The notes under the pieces were generated by a model. It made no database searches and was not told the DNA's origin. It saw nothing but the letters and a program-made list of their open reading frames with translations. The translations under genes were made by a program, and so were the position numbers. Shown in pieces: positions 1 through 6,306 of a stretch of DNA of 12,099 bases. The stretch lies in the NCBI GenBank assembly GCA_018646565.1, contig JABGUO010000009.1, forward strand, positions 1-12,099, given 5' to 3'. The first letter of the stretch is position 1, and the number at the start of each line of letters is the position of its first letter. Source of the DNA: Opitutia bacterium (GTDB lineage: Bacteria > Verrucomicrobiota > Verrucomicrobiia > Opitutales > Seribacteraceae).

Positions 1-1055
1 AAAATAATCCCTCGGACCCCGATCTGCCTGCGCTTCAAATATTTTTACCACATTGGCAAGTTCTCAGGAAAGGGGGAACTCATTACATCATAGTAAACAG
101 CAAAATTTCCTCTTCCTCTTCCCCCCACACTCTAATCGAGGATGTCTTTGGGACTCTGCAAAGATTCAATGAATTACACGATCGTGGCCCAATACGACAG
201 ACCTTTAAGAAAGTTCATTTAGACCAACCAAAAGAAAGTTCTGATTATGAGGAATCGGTTGGCCAAGCACTTCAAGCGATCAGAGATGGTAAAATTTCAA
301 AAATTGTACTGGCTCGAAAACTTACTTACCGAACGAAGCAGGAACTTGCGGTTTTTTCAATCGCGCATGACTTAAGAAATAAATTCCCCGACTGCTACAC
401 GTTTTGTATGTCTACCCCAGATGAAGGAATGTTCGTTGGCTCGACACCCGAAATTCTTTCCCGGGTTTCAGGCACATCTCTCGAGACAGAAGCAGTTGCC
501 GGTACTGCCCCCAGAGGTCCGTCTGCAGGCAAAGATGCTCATTTGGGTAAAACTTTACTTGGACGAAATAAAGAAGTCCGGGAACACAGGCTTGTAATTG
601 ATTCCATTTTGCGAAGACTCAAATCAACTGGGATCACCCAGTGCAAAGAAGGCCTCCCTCGCCTACTTCGATTAGCCAATTTGCAACATGTACGCACTCC
701 ACTGCGGGCAACATTGCCTGAAGGCATTCACCCCTTTGACGCACTCGCCGCACTACACCCGACTCCTGCAATGGGAGGTTCTCCACGAGAACAGGCATTA
801 CCTATGGTGAACGAACTAGAGGGGTTTTCACGGGGTTGGTACTCTGGGATAGCGGGTTGGTTTGATGCCCGTGGTCGTGGCGAATTCATTGTTCCCATTC
901 GATGCGGAAAAATCAACCCAGGTTCACTAACTCTCTATGCGGGAGCAGGAATTGTAGAGGGCTCTATTCCTTCGAATGAAAAAACAGAGACCGATTGGAA
1001 ATTTGAGGCGATGCTTGAAGTTATTACGGGAAGAACTACTCTTCCCAATGAATGA
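1..1055 (+). CDS. menF: Isochorismate synthase MenF (5' end outside window)
   Basis: Converts chorismate to isochorismate, the entry step of menaquinone synthesis, in the cytoplasm. The frame is open from the first complete codon at position 3, giving 350 visible residues; about 80-110 N-terminal residues are probably missing, judging from the usual 430-460 aa. The first ATG inside the window (408) is internal, because the conserved KIVLAR motif lies upstream of it; its lysine codon at 300-302 matches the catalytic base of the MenF/EntC family. Further family motifs follow: GSTPEIL, TEAVAGTAPRG, the EHRLV stretch carrying a metal-ligand glutamate, HVRTPLRA, LHPTPAMGGSPRE, RGWYSGIAGWFDARG and YAGAGIVEGSIP. 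The TGA stop overlaps the menD start (ATGA), implying translational coupling. EntC and salicylate synthases share this fold, but the adjacent menD makes MenF the clear choice. Confidence 0.95.
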   Translation, partial: NNPSDPDLPALQIFLPHWQVLRKGGTHYIIVNSKISSSSSPHTLIEDVFGTLQRFNELHDRGPIRQTFKKVHLDQPKESSDYEESVGQALQAIRDGKISKIVLARKLTYRTKQELAVFSIAHDLRNKFPDCYTFCMSTPDEGMFVGSTPEILSRVSGTSLETEAVAGTAPRGPSAGKDAHLGKTLLGRNKEVREHRLVIDSILRRLKSTGITQCKEGLPRLLRLANLQHVRTPLRATLPEGIHPFDALAALHPTPAMGGSPREQALPMVNELEGFSRGWYSGIAGWFDARGRGEFIVPIRCGKINPGSLTLYAGAGIVEGSIPSNEKTETDWKFEAMLEVITGRTTLPNE

Positions 1056-2743
1056 ACCATAATTCCGAGTCCACCGCACAAGCCAATTTCATATGGGGTG
1101 AAATTGTTGCTCACACTCTACACGAACTCGGTATTACCCAAGTTTTTTTCTCACCGGGTTCTCGCTCCACCCCACTGATATTAGGACTCGAAAGACATCA
1201 AGACATTTCCTGTATCCCAGTACTCGATGAAAGAACTGCCTCATTTTTAGCACTTGGATTCAGTCAACGTACAAAACAGCCCACCGTTCTTTTGTGCACC
1301 TCAGGTTCTGCAGTTACCCACTGGTTCCCTGCGATAGTAGAAGCCTCACATTCTGGCATACCTCTACTTTTGCTCTCCGCGGACCGACCAGACGAACTTC
1401 AGAACTGTGCTTCCGGACAAACGATTAACCAAAAAGAATTATTTGGCTCGTTCGTGCGTGGATTTCATCAAATCCCCCACCCCACACTTGAACCTTCCTC
1501 CTTCCACTCCTTACAAAGTACATTGGCCCATGCGCACTCCCAAAGTATTACTCTAAACCCGGGTCCAGTTCATCTCAATTTCCCATTTCGCGAACCATTT
1601 GTACCCACTCAGTCACCACCCCCATATTCACTTTCACCTCTCCCCAAAAGTAAAATTTCAATACCCAACGCAGGTGAAGAAATTGGCAAGATTAACCAAA
1701 CAGTTAAAAGTTTTTCTCGCCCGCTCATCATAGCGGGTGAATTTGCTCCTGTTTCAGTTATTGACGATTGGCTTAGCAAGTATCCAGTTCCAGTATTGTG
1801 TGATTCTCTCTCTCCACTTCGGGAAACTCCTTTGCCTGGAAGAATTCTTCGTTACGAAAACCTTCTCCGGGATTCCACGTTTATCAAAGAAAACCGGCCG
1901 GATCTCATTATTGTCTTGGGTCCACTCCCCACGTCCAAGACATTACGAAACTGGGTAGATCAATCCGGTGCCAGGCGAATTATAATTGAACCAAGAGGAA
2001 TCTCAGTTGATCCACTTGCGAGTACAAGCCAATCGTTCTCAATTCAATTCCCCAACCTCTCCTCGGTTCACTTACCGAACTGCGAAGAAAGTTGGGTCGA
2101 GTCCTGGCAAAATTCAGAAAAAAGAGTGGAAGAAAAACTGAATGTAGCTTTTTCTGAAAGACTTCCTTTTTTCGAGGGGAAATTATCGCATATCCTCTCT
2201 CAATACCTGCCACCAGGCTCTTTCCTTCAAGTGGCAAATAGCATGCCTATCCGAGACATTGAATGGTTTTGGTCCGGTAGTGATAAAGATCGAAAAATAT
2301 TTGGAAATCGAGGAGTAAATGGAATTGATGGAACATTGGGAACTGCCTTAGGACTGGCTCACAAAGCAGATAAACAAACATTCCTACTTACGGGAGAACT
2401 CGCTTTCCTTCATGATTCCAATGCCCTACTATTCCATAATCAACTCGTTGGAAATCTGACTATTTTTCTTATCAACAACCAAGGAGGTGGAATATTTGAA
2501 CACCTTCCAATTGCCGATCAACCGGAATTTGAAAAATGCTTTGCTACTCCACAGGACTGTGACTTTTCAAAACTTTGCCAAGCACATGGAATCGAATTTA
2601 TACGATCACAAAGTTGGGATGAAATTATCAACCTGATCCAAATCCCAATTCAAACTGGAATACGAGTAATTGAAATCAAAACTGATCGTAAAAAAGACAA
2701 AGAAACTCGGAAACGATTACTTGCATTAGATCCATCAACCTAG
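1052..2743 (+). CDS. menD: 2-succinyl-5-enolpyruvyl-6-hydroxy-3-cyclohexene-1-carboxylate synthase MenD
   Basis: Thiamine-diphosphate enzyme that joins 2-oxoglutarate (decarboxylated) to isochorismate, giving SEPHCHC, the second menaquinone step. The 563 aa match the family length (E. coli about 556). Visible motifs in order: SPGSRSTPL at 34-42, DERTASFLALG at 59-69 with Glu60 matching the cofactor-activating glutamate, CTSGSAVTHWFPAIVEAS at 82-99, SADRPDELQNCASGQTINQ at 109-127, FGNRGVNGIDGTLGTALGLA at 417-436, and the ThDP/Mg module from GEL (448-450) to NNQGGGIFEHLPI (475-487). The usual aspartate of the GDL metal-binding motif is glutamate here (Glu449). The C-terminal half, with its GGGIFEHLPI and FATPQ stretches, resembles the cyanobacterial/plant MenD type from memory. 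The ATG start overlaps the menF stop and has no Shine-Dalgarno sequence, so expression probably depends on coupling. Confidence 0.97.
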   Translation: MNHNSESTAQANFIWGEIVAHTLHELGITQVFFSPGSRSTPLILGLERHQDISCIPVLDERTASFLALGFSQRTKQPTVLLCTSGSAVTHWFPAIVEASHSGIPLLLLSADRPDELQNCASGQTINQKELFGSFVRGFHQIPHPTLEPSSFHSLQSTLAHAHSQSITLNPGPVHLNFPFREPFVPTQSPPPYSLSPLPKSKISIPNAGEEIGKINQTVKSFSRPLIIAGEFAPVSVIDDWLSKYPVPVLCDSLSPLRETPLPGRILRYENLLRDSTFIKENRPDLIIVLGPLPTSKTLRNWVDQSGARRIIIEPRGISVDPLASTSQSFSIQFPNLSSVHLPNCEESWVESWQNSEKRVEEKLNVAFSERLPFFEGKLSHILSQYLPPGSFLQVANSMPIRDIEWFWSGSDKDRKIFGNRGVNGIDGTLGTALGLAHKADKQTFLLTGELAFLHDSNALLFHNQLVGNLTIFLINNQGGGIFEHLPIADQPEFEKCFATPQDCDFSKLCQAHGIEFIRSQSWDEIINLIQIPIQTGIRVIEIKTDRKKDKETRKRLLALDPST

Positions 2744-2760
2744 AAGGTTTACCTTAAAAC

Positions 2761-3561
2761 ATGCCAGAACTTGCTGAAGTTGCTTATGCCTGCAGGCAAT
2801 GGAGAGATGGAATAGGGCATAAAGTAAAAGAAGTTACCGCTCACCCAACTTCTCGAGTTTATCGTGATTTAGATCGTTCCCAATTACAAAAGAAAATTAC
2901 GGGTTTAACTTTATCTGCCTCCGATACCCATGGAAAACAAATGCTTTTTTCATTTTCTAACAATAACTGGCTCGGGATTCACCTGGGAATGACTGGAAAC
3001 CTTTTTAGTGAACCCCCACATTATAAGGCTCAGAAGCACGATGCCCTGCTCGTAAGACAAACCAATCGAACACTCGCATTTCGCGATCCTCGACAATTTG
3101 GTCGAATCCGACTTGGCGAAGGAAATGATCCACCCCATTGGTGGAGTGATCTGCCCATCAGTATGCTTCGGGAGGAATTTAATAGTGACATCCTATCCGG
3201 TGCATTAAAAAGACATTCCCGACGCCCCCTAAAAGCTCTACTACTCGACCAACGCTACTTTCCAGGAATGGGAAACTGGATGGCGGACGAAGTTCTTTGG
3301 CGATCCAAGATCCATCCTGCTCAGCTCGGATCCCAAATATCGAAAATAAAACAAGTTACACTATTTGAACAAATCATATTTGTTGTAAAAGGGGCAATGA
3401 ATTCCGTTGGACAACACGGCGGAGATCCACCTGAAGACTGGCTTTTCCATTCGAGATGGAAAAATGGACAAATTTGCCCGCAAACTAAATCCCTGTTAAT
3501 TCGAGAACAAATTGGCGGCAGAACGACCTGTTGGTGCCCTGCACTACAAAAGAAAAGTTAA
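2761..3561 (+). CDS. Fpg/Nei-family DNA glycosylase/AP lyase with degenerate zinc finger
   Basis: Base-excision repair enzyme expected to remove oxidised bases from DNA and cut the abasic site. The 266 aa fit Fpg (about 270). The start is fixed by the catalytic N-terminus MPELAEV: Pro2 is the Schiff-base nucleophile, Glu3 the acid. Lys59 in HGKQMLF matches the catalytic hairpin lysine; HLGMTG (74-79) and FRDPRQFG (107-114) are core motifs; the helix-two-turn-helix is LLDQRYFPGMGNWMADEVLW (161-180) with the family asparagine at 172. The C-terminal finger keeps the arginine (Arg254, in GGRTT) but has lost two ligands: Cys239-x2-Thr242-x16-Cys259-x2-Leu262. Zinc binding is therefore doubtful, though a zincless finger can still work, as in NEIL1. 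MPEL at the N-terminus favours Fpg over Nei, but substrate specificity is open, so I give no symbol. It lies 17 nt after menD, probably co-transcribed, with a weak AAGG 13 nt before the ATG. Confidence 0.9.
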   Translation: MPELAEVAYACRQWRDGIGHKVKEVTAHPTSRVYRDLDRSQLQKKITGLTLSASDTHGKQMLFSFSNNNWLGIHLGMTGNLFSEPPHYKAQKHDALLVRQTNRTLAFRDPRQFGRIRLGEGNDPPHWWSDLPISMLREEFNSDILSGALKRHSRRPLKALLLDQRYFPGMGNWMADEVLWRSKIHPAQLGSQISKIKQVTLFEQIIFVVKGAMNSVGQHGGDPPEDWLFHSRWKNGQICPQTKSLLIREQIGGRTTCWCPALQKKS

Positions 3562-4511
3562 GCCTTCTGGCGCATTGTCTCTGCCCTTAAAAGGTCTTCT
3601 TTAATTTGACTCTTCAAACTATCCACCGAATCAAATTTTTTCTCTGGACGTAAAAAAGATTGTAGTGTCATCGAAAGTTTTTGTCCCACATTTCCAAATC
3701 CCTCCTCAATCGAATCGAGGACATGAACCTCAAGAAGAGGTTGAGTTGCCCCTTCCTCTACCGTTGGCCTTAGTCCATAGTTTGCAATCGCATATTTTGC
3801 ATTCCTCTCACCAGAATCATCATGCACCATTCCCACATATACCCCATAAGCAGGCCGAGCCTGGGGAATCCATGGAATATTGATTGTAGGAAATCCGAAT
3901 TTCTTACCCATTCCTTTGCCAGGAAGCACTTCCCCAGTGATGGTATAGATCCAACCAAGCATTTCATTGACCTCTTCAATTTGGCCAAACTTCAATGCCT
4001 CACGAATTCGGGAACTACTAACCGGGGAGTTGGAAAATAATTCTGATTGGACCACATCGACCGATAATCCGACCTCATCACCATATTCCTGCAGGCATAA
4101 ATCATCCCCTTTCCTTCCCCTTCCAAAACGAAAGTTCTGTCCTACACATAATCCTTTCAGACTACGAACACGGGCAAGAAGGAATGAAAGAAAATGCCTT
4201 GCCTCGACACTGGCAAATTCACGATCAAATGTTCGAAGAACCACACCCGCCATTCCCCGTTCCAATAAACGCATTGCTTTCTCCTCTTGATTCATGATCA
4301 AGCGTGGGGTTTCATCAGGTCGAAGAAAAGAAGCGGGATGCTCAGGAAAGGTAAATGCCACTGCCACCCCCTCCTTCTCGTTCGCAATTCCCTGTGCTTT
4401 CTTAAGGACTGCAAGATGCCCACGATGCACCCCGTCAAACATACCCAAAGCTAGGTAGATTGGGCGATCGGTACTCCGACCCAGTTCTTCAATTGAGGTA
4501 AATACCTCCAC
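3558..4511 (-). CDS. ribF: Bifunctional riboflavin kinase/FAD synthetase RibF
   Basis: Phosphorylates riboflavin to FMN and adenylates FMN to FAD. The 317 aa match the family. The N-terminal nucleotidyltransferase module has GMFDGVHRGH (23-32), FRFGRGRKGD (127-136) and SSSRIREAL (165-173). The C-terminal kinase module has GKGMGKKFGFPTINI (198-212), YGVYVG (222-227), NYGLRPTV (244-251) and LEVHVLD (260-266) with the catalytic glutamate 261. No key residue is missing. The start is GTG; no nearby ATG or TTG in frame fits. A GGAGG sits immediately on and after the GTG rather than before it, and the start lies 4 nt past the truB stop, so initiation is probably coupled to truB termination. The stop codon overlaps that of the convergent glycosylase gene. 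The truB-ribF pair is widely conserved. Confidence 0.97.
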   Translation of the reverse strand: MEVFTSIEELGRSTDRPIYLALGMFDGVHRGHLAVLKKAQGIANEKEGVAVAFTFPEHPASFLRPDETPRLIMNQEEKAMRLLERGMAGVVLRTFDREFASVEARHFLSFLLARVRSLKGLCVGQNFRFGRGRKGDDLCLQEYGDEVGLSVDVVQSELFSNSPVSSSRIREALKFGQIEEVNEMLGWIYTITGEVLPGKGMGKKFGFPTINIPWIPQARPAYGVYVGMVHDDSGERNAKYAIANYGLRPTVEEGATQPLLEVHVLDSIEEGFGNVGQKLSMTLQSFLRPEKKFDSVDSLKSQIKEDLLRAETMRQKA

Positions 4512-4515
4512 CCAA

Positions 4516-5244
4516 TTATAGGACGTGGGAGGGAACCGCCTGATGGATAGGGATCAAAAGGGATTGGAATTCGCCCAGTTGCATTTGTTCGATCTCTTCC
4601 AATGTCTTTGCTCCCGCAATTTCAAACTGATCTATTTTCGTTCTTCGCAAAGCAGTTAAATGAGCGCCACAATCTAATTTTTGCCCCAAGTCATGCAATA
4701 CCGTACGAACATAAGTTCCCTTACTACATGCCAAATCAAACTTTCCCTTTGGAGAGTTCCATTCGTGTAAATTCAATTCGCTAATTCGTATAAATCGAGG
4801 TTCACGCTCAACAGTTTTTCCCTTCCTAGCCATTTTATAAAGTGGCACACCGGCAATTTTCTTTGCCGAGAACATAGGAGGAATTTGATATTGATCACCG
4901 AGGAAAGACTTCATTTCTTCCTTGATTCGCTCCTCGTCAACTTCAGCAGGTATTGGCTTTTCTTGTACAACTTCACCGTCTGCATCCTGACTATCGGTCT
5001 CCACACCTAGCAGAAACTCTCCCTCATAACTCTTGTCCAAGCTAATAAGGAACTGGGACACTTTTGTGGCCTTTCCAATTAGCATTATCATGAGTCCAGT
5101 AGCGAGAGGATCCAAGGTTCCGGCATGCCCTATCTTTTTCATCTTCAATTTTTTACGCAGACGATCTACAATATCGTGAGATGTGATTCCACTTGGTTTA
5201 TCCACCAAAAGAATTCCTTCAAAAATGGGTTCCTGTACATTCAT
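4516..5244 (-). CDS. truB: tRNA pseudouridine(55) synthase TruB
   Basis: Isomerises uridine 55 of the tRNA T-loop to pseudouridine. From ATG at 5244 the protein is 242 aa. Motifs: [17 protein letters not shown] (10-26), [15 protein letters not shown] (36-50) with catalytic Asp45, GKAT (57-60), [10 protein letters not shown] (71-80, Tyr73 being the conserved base-stacking tyrosine), [26 protein letters not shown] and LRRTKIDQF. The protein ends about 40 residues after this last motif, so the PUA domain of longer TruB proteins (about 310 aa) is absent; short forms are common. The frame is open up to 5313, but that would overlap nrnA by 65 nt and add a non-conserved leader. The chosen ATG lies 4 nt after the nrnA stop, mirroring the 4-nt gap to ribF. 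Only a weak GAGAAA precedes it. Confidence 0.96.
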   Translation of the reverse strand: MNVQEPIFEGILLVDKPSGITSHDIVDRLRKKLKMKKIGHAGTLDPLATGLMIMLIGKATKVSQFLISLDKSYEGEFLLGVETDSQDADGEVVQEKPIPAEVDEERIKEEMKSFLGDQYQIPPMFSAKKIAGVPLYKMARKGKTVEREPRFIRISELNLHEWNSPKGKFDLACSKGTYVRTVLHDLGQKLDCGAHLTALRRTKIDQFEIAGAKTLEEIEQMQLGEFQSLLIPIHQAVPSHVL

Positions 5245-5248
5245 AAAA

Positions 5249-6241
5249 TTATTTCTCGTTTGTTTTTTGTAAGTGCCTACCAATTGCATTAACCAATTCA
5301 GGGTAGAAATCATCCAGACTTTTCACCACATTAAATCCCGCGGCACAAGCATGGCCCCCTCCACTGAATTCCTTGGCTAACACATCCACTCGATAACGAG
5401 AATCTTTGGCCCGAAAGCTACCCTTGATATTTTCATTTCGCTCCTCGATCAATACCCCGATCTCAACTCCCTCCATCGAACGGGCATAATCTACAAAGCC
5501 CTCGGTATCCTCTGCTTGTGTGTTCGTTTCTTCATAGTAGGAATCACGAATTGTTCCAATACAAACTCGATCATTATATTCCATCCTAAAACTTGCTAAA
5601 AATTTCTGTAGTAATTGAATTCGCCCAGGTTTTTCCCTCTCGTACAATTCATGGGCAACCGAGGAAGGACTGGCTCCATACTCACATAATCGCCGGCAAA
5701 CTTCAAAAACCGAGGCATTTGTTCCCCCGTAACAAAATTGACCAGTATCAGTCGCAATTCCGAGGTACAGTCCATCTGCAGTAGTTGAATCAATCGTAAA
5801 TTCGCAGTCCAGAAAAAACTTGGCTAAAATTTCTCCGGTTGCAGATGCATTCGAAAGAACCAAATTAATTTCCCCATAATCATTATTGGAGACATGATGG
5901 TCCACATTGAGGAAAACTTGGGGGAATCGCTGGGATAATTCATCCCCTACCCGCTTTTGGTCAGCACAATCTACTGTTACAATTACAAACTCGTTTCCCT
6001 CCACCTCTTGAGGTGAAAAAAAAGGAGTATCGCCCACAAACTTGATTAATGTCCTAGGAACAGGATCTTGATTTACTGCCTTGGCATCAATTCCAAGGTT
6101 AATCAATACTCGGGTCAATGCAACTTGAGAGCCAATACAATCACCATCCGGACGTCGATGTCCAAGTACTAGAACTGATTTCCCCTTTAATTGATCAAGG
6201 GCATTGGCAAATTGAGTAGATTCTTGAAGGAATGAAGGCAT
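5249..6241 (-). CDS. nrnA: DHH/DHHA1 phosphoesterase, NrnA-like (oligoribonuclease/pAp phosphatase)
   Basis: Expected to degrade very short RNA oligonucleotides and/or dephosphorylate 3'-phosphoadenosine 5'-phosphate in the cytoplasm. The 330 aa match NrnA. The metal-binding DHH domain has motif [13 protein letters not shown] (28-39), motif II VDCAD (90-94), motif III VDHH (113-116) and motif [15 protein letters not shown] (157-169). The C-terminal DHHA1 substrate domain has GSFRAKD (274-280) and [12 protein letters not shown] (292-303). All metal ligands look intact. It is the single-polypeptide NrnA form, without the OB and extra domains of RecJ. It heads the tight nrnA-truB-ribF block, an order common next to infB-rbfA in many bacteria. 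A 65-nt gap separates it from the upstream acyltransferase gene. The ATG has no Shine-Dalgarno sequence. The choice between RNase and pAp activity cannot be made from sequence. Confidence 0.93.
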   Translation of the reverse strand: MPSFLQESTQFANALDQLKGKSVLVLGHRRPDGDCIGSQVALTRVLINLGIDAKAVNQDPVPRTLIKFVGDTPFFSPQEVEGNEFVIVTVDCADQKRVGDELSQRFPQVFLNVDHHVSNNDYGEINLVLSNASATGEILAKFFLDCEFTIDSTTADGLYLGIATDTGQFCYGGTNASVFEVCRRLCEYGASPSSVAHELYEREKPGRIQLLQKFLASFRMEYNDRVCIGTIRDSYYEETNTQAEDTEGFVDYARSMEGVEIGVLIEERNENIKGSFRAKDSRYRVDVLAKEFSGGGHACAAGFNVVKSLDDFYPELVNAIGRHLQKTNEK

Positions 6242-6306
6242 AGCAGAAATTGTGAACGAACAAGTGTACTATCAGAAAGAGATTAGTAGGGAAAGCATTG
6301 AAATCT

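Noticed and set aside
408..1055. Treating 408-1055 as a complete 215-aa gene starting at ATG 408
   Set aside because: The frame is open to the left window edge and encodes the conserved KIVLAR motif upstream of 408, so this is the 3' part of a longer menF.
3575..3610. Intrinsic terminator at the convergent junction
   Set aside because: The CCTTAAAAGG palindrome is short, AT-rich, lies inside ribF and is not followed by a proper T-tract on either strand.
5245..5313. Extending truB upstream to position 5313
   Set aside because: The extra 23 residues show no family similarity and overlap the conserved-length nrnA gene by 65 nt; the ATG at 5244 lies 4 nt after the nrnA stop and directly precedes the conserved N-terminus.
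6242..6306. Separate promoter for nrnA in the 65-nt gap
   Set aside because: On the - strand there are loose matches (GATAGT, TACACT) but no -35 at a proper distance; not strong enough to list as a feature.
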